Shown: in pieces, positions 25,932 to 33,935 of the stretch | How the letters are laid out: each line of letters starts with the position of its first letter | Numbering within the stretch: position 1 is the first letter of the stretch | Assembly: GCF_030818935.1 (NCBI RefSeq) | Contig: NZ_JAUTBD010000001.1 | Coordinates: 744,001-808,000 of the forward strand | From: Microbacterium sp. SORGH_AS_1204 | GTDB taxonomy: Bacteria > Actinomycetota > Actinomycetes > Actinomycetales > Microbacteriaceae | DNA: 64,000 bases | Reading direction: 5' to 3' | Translations under genes and position numbers: made by a program | Notes under the pieces: generated by a model | What the model was told of the DNA's origin: nothing | The model's input: only the letters and a program-made list of their open reading frames with translations | Databases searched by the model: none

Positions 25932-26678
25932 ATGATCGACAAGACCGTTCCCCATGTCGAGGCGGCCGTCGCCGACATCGCCGACGGCGCGACCGTGATG
26001 ATCGGCGGCTTCGGGCGGGCGGGTCAACCCGTCGAGCTGATCGACGCGCTCATCGCTCACGGCGCCCGCGACCTCACCGTCGTCAACAACAACGCCGGCA
26101 ACGGCGACGCGGGCCTTGCGGCCCTGCTCGCGGCGGGGCAGGTGCGCAAGATGATCTGCTCGTTCCCGCGTCAGAGCGACTCCTGGGTGTTCGACGCGCT
26201 GTACCGCGAGGGCAAGGTGGAGCTGGAGCTCGTGCCGCAGGGCAACCTCGCCGAGCGCATCCGCGCTGCGGGCGCCGGTATCGGCGGGTTCTTCACCCCC
26301 ACCGGCTTCGGCACGCAGCTCGCCGAGGGCAAGGAGACACGGCGCATCGACGGACGCGACTACGTGCTCGAGTTCCCGATCCGCGCCGACGTCGCCCTCA
26401 TCAGCGCGCGCGCGGCGGATCGCTGGGGCAACCTCGTCTACCGCGGGACGGCGCGCAACTTCGGCCCCATCATGGCGGCCGCCGCGGTGACGACGATCGT
26501 CCAGGTCGATGAGATCGTCGAGCTCGGCTCCCTCGACCCCGAATCGGTCGTCACCCCGGGGCTCTATGTCGACCGCGTGGTCGCCGTGGGGGAGCGCGGG
26601 TGGCTCCGCAACGGAGAGTTCGTCGGCGGCGTCGACATCGAGGGCCGCGCCCTCGCCGAAGAAGGGGCAGCACAGTGA
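25932..26678 (+). CDS. pcaI: 3-oxoadipate CoA-transferase subunit A
   Basis: The 248-residue alpha subunit of a class I CoA transferase is marked by MIGGFGRAGQPVELIDAL near the N-terminus, then VVNNNAGNGDAGLAAL and GGFFTPTGFGTQLAEGKE. With PcaJ it moves CoA from succinyl-CoA to 3-oxoadipate. GGAGGACC precedes the ATG. A succinyl-CoA:acetoacetate transferase (ScoA) is nearly identical in sequence pattern; the adjacent thiolase and IclR regulator favour the beta-ketoadipate assignment. Confidence 0.88.
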   Translation: MIDKTVPHVEAAVADIADGATVMIGGFGRAGQPVELIDALIAHGARDLTVVNNNAGNGDAGLAALLAAGQVRKMICSFPRQSDSWVFDALYREGKVELELVPQGNLAERIRAAGAGIGGFFTPTGFGTQLAEGKETRRIDGRDYVLEFPIRADVALISARAADRWGNLVYRGTARNFGPIMAAAAVTTIVQVDEIVELGSLDPESVVTPGLYVDRVVAVGERGWLRNGEFVGGVDIEGRALAEEGAAQ

Positions 26679-27313
26679 CCACACGCATCTCCCGCAGAGA
26701 TCTCGCCGCCCGGCTGGCATCCGACATTCCCGAAGGAGCCGTCGTGAACCTCGGCATCGGGGCCCCGACCCTCGTCGCCGACTACCTGCCCGAGGGTCTC
26801 GAGATCGTGCTGCACACCGAGAACGGCATGCTCGGCATGGGGCCCGCGCCCGAGCGGGGACGCGTCGACCCCGACCTCATCAATGCCGGCAAGCAGCCCG
26901 TCACCGCGCTCGCGGGGGCTGCGTACTTCCACCACGCCGACTCGTTCGCCATGATGCGCGGCGGGCACCTCGACGTGTGCGTGCTCGGTGCGTTCCAGGT
27001 GTCGGCCAGCGGCGACCTCGCCAACTGGTCGACGGGCGAGCCCGGGGCCATCCCGGCCGTGGGCGGCGCGATGGACCTCGCCATCGGCGCGAAGGACGTC
27101 TACGTCATGACCGACCTGCTCACCAAGGCCGGCAATCCCAAGCTCGTCGCGGCCTGCACGTATCCGCTCACGGGTGTCGGCTGCGTCTCGCGCGTCTACA
27201 CCGACCACGGCGTCTTCGACGTCACCCCCGACGGCTTCCGCGTCCGCGAGCTGTTCGGCGACAACACTCACGCCGAGATCGAGTCGCTGCTCGGTCTGAA
27301 ACTGGAGGCCTGA
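26675..27313 (+). CDS. pcaJ: 3-oxoadipate CoA-transferase subunit B
   Basis: The 212-residue beta subunit carries the catalytic glutamate region EIVLHTENGMLGMGP and the family segments VNLGIGAPTLVADYLPEG and GGHLDVCVLGAFQVS. The GTG at 26675 overlaps the pcaI stop, typical of coupled subunits. It completes the CoA-transferase heterotetramer. Confidence 0.9.
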   Translation: MTTRISRRDLAARLASDIPEGAVVNLGIGAPTLVADYLPEGLEIVLHTENGMLGMGPAPERGRVDPDLINAGKQPVTALAGAAYFHHADSFAMMRGGHLDVCVLGAFQVSASGDLANWSTGEPGAIPAVGGAMDLAIGAKDVYVMTDLLTKAGNPKLVAACTYPLTGVGCVSRVYTDHGVFDVTPDGFRVRELFGDNTHAEIESLLGLKLEA

Positions 27314-27350
27314 CCCATGCCCACGGTGCCCATCAAAAGAGAGCTCTGAC

Positions 27351-28517
27351 ATGCCGTCCTCTTACATCTACGACGCCGTGCGCACCCCCTTCGCCCGGCA
27401 CGGCAAGGCGTTCGCCGACGTGCGCCCCGACGATCTCGCCGCGACCGTCATGGCATCCGTCGTCGAACGCACCGGGATCGACCCCGCGCGCATCGAAGAC
27501 GTGATCTTCGGCGACGCCAACCAAGCCGGGGAAGACAATCGCAACGTCGCGCGCTTCGCGGCGCTCCTCGCGGGCTTCCCGTCGTCGGTGCCCGGAACGA
27601 CCATCAACCGCCTGTGCGGGTCGTCGCTGGATGCCGTGATCCAGGGCTCGCGCGCGATCGAGGCCGGCGATGCCGACCTCATCCTCGCGGGCGGCGTCGA
27701 GTCGATGACCCGCGCGCCCTTCGTGGTGGAGAAGAGCCCGCGGCCCTTCCCTGCGGCGAACCAGACGATGTGGAACACCTCGATCGGCTGGCGCATGACA
27801 AACCCGCGGCTGCGGAAGGACTGGACGATCTCCAACGGCGAGAGCGCCGAGAAGCTCGCCCAGATCTACGACATCTCGCGCGAGCAGCAAGACGCCTTCG
27901 CCGCGCGCAGTCACCGCCTGGCCGCCGCGGCGTGGGCCGAGGGCCGGTTCGCCGACGAGATCGTGCAGGTAGATGGGCGCGAGCTCGCCCGCGACGAGGG
28001 CATCCGCGACGACTCGACCGCCGAGGTGCTCGCGGGGCTTCGCCCGGCGTTCCAGAAGGACGGCACCGTGACCGCGGGGAACTCCTCGCCGATCAACGAC
28101 GGCGCCTCGGCGGTGCTGCTCGGTTCTGAGGGGGCTCTGGATGCCGAGCCTCTGGCGCGTATCGCCGGTCGGGCCGCGTTCGGCAACGACCCCGACGTGT
28201 TCGGCGTAGCGCCCGTCGAAGCCGCGAACCGTGCGCTCGCCCGGGCCGGCCGGTCGTGGAGCGACGTGTCGTTCGTTGAGCTCAACGAGGCGTTCGCGTC
28301 GCAGTCGCTCGCGTGCGCCAAGCTGTGGACCGAGCTCGATCCCGAACTGCTGAACGAGAACGGCGGCGCGATCGCGATCGGTCACCCGCTCGGGGCGTCG
28401 GGTGGGCGCATCATCGCGCGCGCCGCGCACGAGCTGAAGCGCCGCGGTGGCGGCGTCGCGGTGACGGCCATCTGCATCGGCGTGGGCCAGGGCCTCGCGG
28501 TGGTGCTGGAGCGCTGA
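27351..28517 (+). CDS. pcaF: Acetyl-CoA acyltransferase, beta-ketoadipyl-CoA thiolase
   Basis: The 388-residue thiolase has the nucleophilic Cys in TINRLCGSSLDAVIQ (about residue 89), the His of NGGAIAIGHPLGASGGR and the second Cys of AICIGVGQG. It would cleave 3-oxoadipyl-CoA to succinyl-CoA and acetyl-CoA, the last step of the pathway. AGAGAGCTC precedes the ATG, 37 bp after pcaJ, so all three genes form one operon. A general fatty-acid thiolase is the alternative; position argues for PcaF. Confidence 0.9.
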   Translation: MPSSYIYDAVRTPFARHGKAFADVRPDDLAATVMASVVERTGIDPARIEDVIFGDANQAGEDNRNVARFAALLAGFPSSVPGTTINRLCGSSLDAVIQGSRAIEAGDADLILAGGVESMTRAPFVVEKSPRPFPAANQTMWNTSIGWRMTNPRLRKDWTISNGESAEKLAQIYDISREQQDAFAARSHRLAAAAWAEGRFADEIVQVDGRELARDEGIRDDSTAEVLAGLRPAFQKDGTVTAGNSSPINDGASAVLLGSEGALDAEPLARIAGRAAFGNDPDVFGVAPVEAANRALARAGRSWSDVSFVELNEAFASQSLACAKLWTELDPELLNENGGAIAIGHPLGASGGRIIARAAHELKRRGGGVAVTAICIGVGQGLAVVLER

Positions 28518-28552
28518 GCCGCACGCCCCGGCGTCCGGGCGACGGGGGTCAG

Positions 28553-28700
28553 CGATGCCGCGGGGCGGGGGGTGCCGCGGGGGCAGGCGTGCCACGGGGG
28601 CAGGGGTGCCGCGGGGGCGGGGGATGCCGCGGGGGCACGGGGTTGCCACGGGGGCGGGGGATGCCGCGGGGGCGGGGGATGCCGCGGGGGCGGGCGATCC
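28553..28700. repeat. G-rich imperfect tandem repeat downstream of pcaF
   Basis: About eight units of roughly 18 bp around GATGCCGCGGGGGCGGGG, with runs of four to six G on the plus strand every few bases. The region can in principle form G-quadruplexes on the plus strand or its transcript. It is non-coding: open frames through it are pure Gly/Arg/Pro shadows. Confidence 0.85.
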
Positions 28701-28704
28701 CACA

Positions 28705-28745
28705 CGGAGCGGGGGATGCCGTGTTCCGCAGCATCCCCCGCTCCG
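28705..28745. terminator. 15-bp perfect hairpin between convergent genes
   Basis: CGGAGCGGGGGATGC and GCATCCCCCGCTCCG form a perfect 15-bp stem with an 11-nt loop. It lies between pcaF (plus) and the zinc-ribbon gene (minus) and can serve both directions. No U-tract follows. Confidence 0.7.
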
Positions 28746-28766
28746 TCGTCGTGAGAGCGCCCGGGT

Positions 28767-28967
28767 CTAGAACTCTTCGGCCCAGCGGTCCCGGGGACGG
28801 TCGTCATCGTCGTCGCGCGCGGCGCCCGCAGGCGACCACTCCAGCTGGAACCCGCACTCCCGGCATTCGTCGGCACCGCCGCCCTGTTCGAGCAGCGGAT
28901 GCATCGTCACGCCGCAGGAAGGGCAGATCGGCTGCGCGTCGTCGTCGTAAGGGTCTCGGGAGATCAT
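28767..28967 (-). CDS. Small zinc-ribbon protein of unknown function
   Basis: This 66-residue acidic protein has two Cys pairs, CPSC and CRECG, spaced by about 20 residues, which should form a single zinc ribbon. The C-terminus is rich in Asp/Arg (RDDDDDRPRDRW). Such short ribbons occur widely in actinomycetes next to unrelated genes; no function is known. The ATG at 28967 is the only plausible start and the ribosome site is weak. Confidence 0.65.
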   Translation of the reverse strand: MISRDPYDDDAQPICPSCGVTMHPLLEQGGGADECRECGFQLEWSPAGAARDDDDDRPRDRWAEEF

Positions 28968-29135
28968 GGCCGTTCCGCTCGTGCCGATGGGGCCGGCAGG
29001 TCTCGCCGGACGTCGAGAAACGACAACGTCACCGCCTCTCGGCGTCTTCCCGCCGACGCGTAGCGGCGAGCATCGGCGACGGGTTCGTCGTCGCGGTTCC
29101 GGCCGTGGGGCCGCGCGTTCCCGCCGAGAGCTCGG

Positions 29136-29519
29136 TCAGGGAACGCAGCGCACGTCGGCGACCGTACCCGACACGTTCGCCCACGAACCGGCGATCGCGG
29201 TGGCCAGTACCGAGCCCGATGACGACCGCGCCTGTGCGTAGCCGGCCGAGCGCGCATTGGCGATGGAGCGCACCGTGATTCCGGGGGCGTACGTGCCGCA
29301 CGTCGACCACGACACACGAGTACCCGACAGGCTCGTTCCGTTGAAGGCGCAGACGTTGCCGGTGGCGCAGCTGCCGACGGCCCGCTCCTCGGCGGTGGGC
29401 ACGTCGATGCTCATGCCGAGCTCGGGCCATTCGGCGTGCGTCGAGTCGATCACGACACCGCCGGGCACTTCCTTCAGCGCGGCGGCGATGTCGGGGTGGA
29501 GATCATCGGGAGCGGTCAT
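29136..29519 (-). CDS. Small Cys-containing protein, possibly I36-inhibitor / beta-gamma-crystallin-like
   Basis: The 127-residue protein has a C-terminal half with four Cys and the pattern SCATGNVCAFNGTSLSGTRV..SIANARSAGYAQ, which resembles peptidase inhibitor I36 or crystallin-like beta-sandwich domains. Unlike secreted I36 proteins, it shows no signal peptide; the first 48 residues are polar and acidic. It overlaps the stop of the preceding gene (ATGA on the minus strand), so it is co-translated in the ECF sigma operon. The assignment is weak and the function unknown. Confidence 0.5.
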   Translation of the reverse strand: MTAPDDLHPDIAAALKEVPGGVVIDSTHAEWPELGMSIDVPTAEERAVGSCATGNVCAFNGTSLSGTRVSWSTCGTYAPGITVRSIANARSAGYAQARSSSGSVLATAIAGSWANVSGTVADVRCVP

Positions 29520-30508
29520 TGCGGGGCGTCCTTTCTGTCGCGCACATCCCACAGGATGTAGTCGGTGATGCTTCCGGCGGGGAGCTTGAGGTTCGGGTTG
29601 TCGTCGACGAGCGCCGATTCATAGCCGATGATGCGGCCGGTCTCGGTCGACAGCAACAGGGAGACGTCAACGTTCGCGGGGCCCGAGGGGATGCCGCCCA
29701 GCCCGACCACCGGGCGCCCGAGGCGATCGTGAGCGGTACCCAGCACGCGCAGTCCGGGGGCCGCGGCGACGACATCGAGCAGAGCCGACTGCTGGGCGCC
29801 GGTGAGCGTCCACTCCGCTTGCAGCGAGCGCGCCGCGAGCATCGCGTCCCCCGCGGTGAACTGCTCGTCCACGCCCGCCGAACTCCTCACGATCGACCGC
29901 ATCGCGTCGGCCGTCGGCGCGGGCGCCTCGCGCACGAGCGGCGAGAACTGATGCTGCACGAAGTGCACATCGCCCACGACGGTGCCGGGTGTCGGGTCGT
30001 CGGCGGGTACGGTGTCGCCGTCGGCGTTCGTCGCCTCCGCGGCCGTGGTGACGATCGAGCCCGAGAGGTCCTCGTTCCACCGCAGGTCGATCCACTCCCG
30101 GCGGAAGACGGTGGCGGTGGCGTCGTCGGGCGAACCGCTGAAGTACCACCCCAGCGAGAGTGAACGGCGTTCCGGCATGAGCGGGGTCGTCGACTCGGCG
30201 AGTCGCCTCTGCGCGTCGGCGATGACGCCCGACGCATCGTCCGCGACGGCGGAGTACACCAGCGGTTTGGGTGTGAGGGCGGATGCCGCGGGTGCCGGCA
30301 TCCACAGAACCCCCGTGACGATGGTGAGCACGAGCATCACGGCGGCAGCGGCCGAGACCCAGGCGAGCGCGGGGCGTCGCCTGCGGGCGGGCCGCCGGCC
30401 CATGATCTCGCGGAGGCGGCGTTCGGCGTCGAGCGGAACGGGGGCGTCCGCAGGGGTCTGCGCGGGATCGAGGCGGCTCATCAGGCGGCCGAGGTCATCG
30501 TCGCTCAT
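29516..30508 (-). CDS. CU044_5270-family membrane protein, anti-sigma-like position
   Basis: The 330-residue protein has a cytoplasmic N-terminus (1-48, with repeated Arg), one transmembrane helix (about 49-70, AWVSAAAAVMLVLTIVTGVLW) and a large extracytoplasmic domain. The layout matches the actinobacterial CU044_5270 family, which regularly follows an ECF sigma gene. A role as anti-sigma or signal sensor is plausible, though no zinc-binding HxxxCxxC motif is seen. It overlaps the sigma gene by 14 bp and the next gene by four. Confidence 0.75.
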   Translation of the reverse strand: MSDDDLGRLMSRLDPAQTPADAPVPLDAERRLREIMGRRPARRRRPALAWVSAAAAVMLVLTIVTGVLWMPAPAASALTPKPLVYSAVADDASGVIADAQRRLAESTTPLMPERRSLSLGWYFSGSPDDATATVFRREWIDLRWNEDLSGSIVTTAAEATNADGDTVPADDPTPGTVVGDVHFVQHQFSPLVREAPAPTADAMRSIVRSSAGVDEQFTAGDAMLAARSLQAEWTLTGAQQSALLDVVAAAPGLRVLGTAHDRLGRPVVGLGGIPSGPANVDVSLLLSTETGRIIGYESALVDDNPNLKLPAGSITDYILWDVRDRKDAPQ

Positions 30509-31013
30509 CGCACACCGCCTCGTTCGTCGGGGCGACAGCGGGCTTCAGCAGGGGGCGCAGGCGTGTGCGCAGGCGATTGAGTCGCGTCCACACCGCGCCC
30601 TCGGTCATGCCCAGCACCACCGCCACATCGCCGGCCGACAGCTCCTCCCAATAGGACAGCCAGAGGATCTCGCGATCGCGTTCGGGCAGCTGGCGGATGA
30701 GGTCGAGCAGATGCCCGACCATCGCCGGCTCGGCCTCGCTCGAGAGGGTGCGCACGTGATCTTCGATGTGCGTCCACAGGGCCCCCTCCCGGTCTCGTCG
30801 TCGGTATTCGTTCGCAATGAGATTGCGTGCGGTGCGGTACAGCCAGGGCAACCCGAACGGATCACGCGGATCGCGTTTGCGCCAAGCGATTTCGAAGCAG
30901 TCCATGGTGAGGTCGGCAGCGGCCTCGCGATCGGAGACGCGCCGTTCGATGAAGCGGAGAACGGCGTTGTAGTGCTCGCGGAAGAGCGCCACGAACTGCG
31001 ATTCGTCGATCAC
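30495..31013 (-). CDS. ECF-type RNA polymerase sigma factor
   Basis: The 172-residue protein contains sigma region 2 (FREHYNAVLRFIERRVSD, PWLYRTARNLIANEYRRRDR) and region 4 (LPERDREILWLSYWEELSAGDVAVVLGMTEGAVWTRLNRLR). The GTG at 31013 gives the usual ECF start; the frame stays open upstream but becomes basic low-complexity. It heads a three-gene operon with a membrane protein and a small Cys protein. The 270-bp upstream spacer includes an AT-rich stretch (31080-31090) and a hairpin belonging to the next gene. Confidence 0.9.
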   Translation of the reverse strand: MIDESQFVALFREHYNAVLRFIERRVSDREAAADLTMDCFEIAWRKRDPRDPFGLPWLYRTARNLIANEYRRRDREGALWTHIEDHVRTLSSEAEPAMVGHLLDLIRQLPERDREILWLSYWEELSAGDVAVVLGMTEGAVWTRLNRLRTRLRPLLKPAVAPTNEAVCDERR

Positions 31014-31214
31014 CGCTGTGCATCTCCGTGCGTGCGAAAGGGCTGTGTCAGGACGAGGCCGATCCTTACACGCCGATGTGACGAAAAAAATCTCGATGAC
31101 ACCGTAAGGAATGTCGCCCGGCAGACACTCCAGTGGTGGGGGTGGGTGTCTTCTCTGGCTTCGAGACGGCACCCGCATGCCCGTCGACAGATGTTCGGGA
31201 CTGACCTCGGCGGG

Positions 31215-31252
31215 CGAGGGGTTGCACTGCGTGGGGGTAGTGCAACCCCTCG
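31215..31252 (-). terminator. 13-bp perfect hairpin after the thioesterase gene
   Basis: CGAGGGGTTGCAC and GTGCAACCCCTCG pair perfectly around a 12-nt loop, 38 bp beyond the stop of the minus-strand thioesterase gene. The outer GAGGGGT matches the arm start of the palindromes near 47.2 and 48.2 kb, so it might also be a relic of that repeat family. Confidence 0.65.
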
Positions 31253-31290
31253 GATCTCCGCCACCCGTCCAGGATGCCAGAGCGCCGGCG

Positions 31291-31680
31291 TCAGTCCGGA
31301 TCGACGATCAGGTTCGTGATGCGCGCCGTGGCGACGAGCCGGTCGGCGTCATCACGCACGACGATGTCGTACGTCGCCACGCGGCGGCCCCGGTGCGCCG
31401 GTGTCGCGACGGCGCGGATTCGACCGTCGCGGGCACCACGGTGGTGGGTGATGTTGAGGTCGACCCCGACGCAGACCTTGCCGAGGGTCGACGCGTGGAT
31501 CATCGCCGCCCATGACCCGACGGCCTCGGCGAGGGCCGCGGTCGCGCCGCCGTGCAAGCGCCCGAGCGACTGCGTGTTCCCCTCGACGGGCATCCACGCG
31601 TCGACGCGATCCGCCGACTGCGCGGTGACGGTGATGCCGAGTCGCTCGTCGAGGGCGCCCGGAACGATCGTCCACGTCAT
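31291..31680 (-). CDS. PaaI-family hotdog thioesterase
   Basis: The 129-residue protein is a single hotdog domain with the family motif GRLHGGATAALAEAVGSWAA, followed by VCVGVDLNITHHRGARDG. Such enzymes hydrolyse aryl- or acyl-CoA thioesters, often rescuing CoA in phenylacetate-type pathways. AAAGGAG lies eight bases before the ATG. It is divergent from an MHS-type transporter across a TetR-type operator, so both are probably induced by the same compound. Confidence 0.85.
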   Translation of the reverse strand: MTWTIVPGALDERLGITVTAQSADRVDAWMPVEGNTQSLGRLHGGATAALAEAVGSWAAMIHASTLGKVCVGVDLNITHHRGARDGRIRAVATPAHRGRRVATYDIVVRDDADRLVATARITNLIVDPD

Positions 31681-31730
31681 CGTGTGCTCCTTTCCTCGCC
31701 CTCTTGTCGGACGGGCGCTCCTCTGACATT

Positions 31731-31752
31731 ATTACTGAACGTTCGGTCGGTA
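31731..31752. promoter_or_regulatory. TetR-type operator in a divergent promoter
   Basis: The dyad-like TTACTGAACGTTCGGTCGGTAA has outer TTAC/GTAA ends and a core close to ACCGAACGTTCGGT. This form is usual for TetR/PaaR-like repressors of actinobacteria. It lies between the thioesterase and permease starts, and a TetR gene follows the permease. Confidence 0.6.
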
Positions 31753-31800
31753 ACAGTGTCGATCGACGTCCCATTCGCCCCACGGAACGACGGAGTTCTC

Positions 31801-33123
31801 ATGGCCTCGCAGACAGCGGCATCCGCACCCCCCACCGCCGGCGTCACCCGGGAGGAGCGCCGCGTGCTCGCCGGCACCCTCGTGGGCACCTCGATCGAGT
31901 GGTACGACTTCTTCATCTACGCCCAGGCGGCGGGACTCGTGCTCGCCCCGCTCTTCCTCGCACCCCTGGCCCAGAGCGATCCCGCCATCGCCCAGGTGCT
32001 GTCGTGGGCGACGATCGGCATCTCGTTCCTGTTCCGCCCGCTCGGGGCGGTGGTCGCCGGTTACCTCGGCGACAAACTCGGGCGCAAGAAGATGCTGGTG
32101 CTGACCCTCATCATGATGGGCGTGTCGACGGCGCTCATCGGCCTGCTGCCGACCTACGCCGCCATCGGCATCGCCGCGCCCATCCTGCTGATCCTGCTGC
32201 GTGTGCTGCAGGGCTTCTCGGCCGGTGGCGAGTGGGGCGGGGCGGCGCTGCTCTCCGTCGAGCACGCCCCCGTGAACCGCCGCGGATACTTCGGCGCCTA
32301 CCCGCAGATCGGTGTGCCGGTCGGCATGATCCTCGCCACCGCGACCCTCTGGGTGCTCACCTCGTCGATGTCGGCCGAGGCGTTCCTCGAGTGGGGGTGG
32401 CGCGTGCCCTTCCTGTTCTCGATCGTGTTGATCGTGGTCGGCTACGTCATCCGGCGCGCGGTCGAGGAGAGCCCCGTCTTCGAAGACCTCGTGCGCCGCC
32501 GCAAGGAGTCGTCGGCGCCGCTCGGCCAGCTGTTCCGCAAGAACTGGCGTCAGGTCGCGCTCACCGCGTTCGTCTTCATCGGCAACAACGCCGCCGGGTA
32601 CCTGCTGATCGCGTTCTTCGCGACGTACTCGGTGTCGGTTCTCGGGCTCGAGCGTCCGACCGTCCTGCTCGCCACGACCCTGGCATCCTTCGGTTGGCTC
32701 GGCTTCACGCTGTGGGGCGGGTGGCTGTCCGATCGCCTCGGCCGCGTGCGCACCTTCCAGCTCGGCTACCTGCTGCTGGCCGTCTGGGCCGTGCCGATGT
32801 GGTTCCTCATCGACACTGCGAACATCGTCTGGTACTTCGTCGCCCTGTTCGTCATGACCCTCGGCCTCGGCCTGTCGTACGGACCGCAGGCGGCGCTGTA
32901 CGCCGAGATGTTCCCTGCCAACGTGCGGTACTCCGGCGTCTCGATCGGCTACGCGCTCGGCGCCATCATGGGCGGTGCCTTCGCCCCGATGATCGCCGAG
33001 GCGCTGTTGCGTTCTACGGGGGCATCGTGGACGATCGGTGTCTACATCGCCGTGGCCGCCCTCGTCTCCCTCGCCGCCGTCTCGATGATCCCCGAGCCGA
33101 AGGGCGTCGACCTGCGGGCCTGA
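31801..33123 (+). CDS. MHS-family MFS transporter, organic-acid or aromatic-acid/proton symporter
   Basis: The 440-residue permease has the metabolite:proton symporter signature: GTSIEWYDFFIYAQAA in helix 1, GYLGDKLGRKKMLVLTLIMMG in loop 2-3 and RVLQGFSAGGEWGGAALL in helix 4. Twelve hydrophobic segments are visible. Relatives (ShiA, PcaK-like, KgtP, ProP) import organic acids, shikimate or compatible solutes; the substrate is undetermined. The ATG at 31801 follows CGGAGTTCTC. Control by the adjacent TetR regulator is likely. Confidence 0.9.
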   Translation: MASQTAASAPPTAGVTREERRVLAGTLVGTSIEWYDFFIYAQAAGLVLAPLFLAPLAQSDPAIAQVLSWATIGISFLFRPLGAVVAGYLGDKLGRKKMLVLTLIMMGVSTALIGLLPTYAAIGIAAPILLILLRVLQGFSAGGEWGGAALLSVEHAPVNRRGYFGAYPQIGVPVGMILATATLWVLTSSMSAEAFLEWGWRVPFLFSIVLIVVGYVIRRAVEESPVFEDLVRRRKESSAPLGQLFRKNWRQVALTAFVFIGNNAAGYLLIAFFATYSVSVLGLERPTVLLATTLASFGWLGFTLWGGWLSDRLGRVRTFQLGYLLLAVWAVPMWFLIDTANIVWYFVALFVMTLGLGLSYGPQAALYAEMFPANVRYSGVSIGYALGAIMGGAFAPMIAEALLRSTGASWTIGVYIAVAALVSLAAVSMIPEPKGVDLRA

Positions 33124-33136
33124 TGCCGGATGCCGC

Positions 33137-33168
33137 GAGGGGCCCCGCGCGTCGGCGCGGGGCCCCTC
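33137..33168 (+). terminator. 14-bp perfect hairpin terminator after the MFS gene
   Basis: GAGGGGCCCCGCGC / GCGCGGGGCCCCTC with a GTCG tetraloop, 13 bases after the stop codon. It has no U-tract. Confidence 0.8.
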
Positions 33169-33299
33169 TGCGTCGTCGGGGGCGTCAGATCCCGCGATCG
33201 GTGGGCGCGCACGCGCTGTCCGGCTAAGGGGGGACCTCGACCCCGGCGTGTTGGCTCGGCGCGGGGCAGGACGCCCCGGGCGTGCGGCGCCGCGCCGCG

Positions 33300-33923
33300 T
33301 CAGGACGTGCGCAGGCCGTCGAGCGCGATGCGCACGATGTCGGCGCCCAGACGCCCGCCGTCGACACCGCCGCCCGGGCGGTACCACTCGACGACCGAGT
33401 TGATCATGCCGAACATCAGGCGTGCGGCGACGGCGGCGTCGACGTCGTCGCGTACGTCCCCCTCGGCCTGGGCTTCGGCCACGAGGTCGGTGACGCGGTG
33501 ATCGAACACGCGGCGGCGTTCGAGCGCCGCCTGCTCGACGGGACCGTTGCCGCGCACGCGCAGCAGCAGGGTGACGGAGGGCAGCTGCGCCACGAGCACG
33601 TCGGTGGCGCCGGTGAGCACGAAGCGGAGGCGATAGGATGCCGCTCCGGCCGAGGCCCGGGGGTCGTCGAGCACGGCCTCGAGACCGCCGAGAGCTGTCT
33701 CGAGCGCCGTCGAGAGCAGCTCTTCTTTCGACGAGAAGTGGTGGTACAGCGCCGACTTCGCAAGTCCCAGGCGTCGTGCCAGATCGGACACGCTCGTGGC
33801 GTCGTACCCCTGCTCGTTGAACAGCTGCACGGCCACGGCGAGGATCCCGTCGCGGTCGTACCCGGGTCGTCCCCGCCGGGCGGGGGCGTCGGCGGTCGTC
33901 GTGGCGGAGTCGGCGGCGGTCAC
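33300..33923 (-). CDS. TetR-family repressor
   Basis: The 207-residue protein has a TetR HTH at about residues 20-70 (ILAVAVQLFNEQGYDATSVS, LGLAKSALYHHFSSKEELL) and a C-terminal ligand domain resembling the acyl-CoA-responsive TetR_C (AefR/KstR2-type) group. It starts with GTG at 33923. It is convergent with the MFS gene, and the operator between that gene and the thioesterase fits its family, so repression of both is inferred, with an aromatic or acyl-CoA as likely inducer. Confidence 0.85.
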   Translation of the reverse strand: MTAADSATTTADAPARRGRPGYDRDGILAVAVQLFNEQGYDATSVSDLARRLGLAKSALYHHFSSKEELLSTALETALGGLEAVLDDPRASAGAASYRLRFVLTGATDVLVAQLPSVTLLLRVRGNGPVEQAALERRRVFDHRVTDLVAEAQAEGDVRDDVDAAVAARLMFGMINSVVEWYRPGGGVDGGRLGADIVRIALDGLRTS

Positions 33924-33935
33924 GATGTCAGTGTG

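Noticed and set aside
28313..29278. A 321-residue plus-strand open frame over the end of pcaF and the G-rich repeats
   Set aside because: It overlaps pcaF in another frame and is made of Arg/Gly repeats from the G-rich array.
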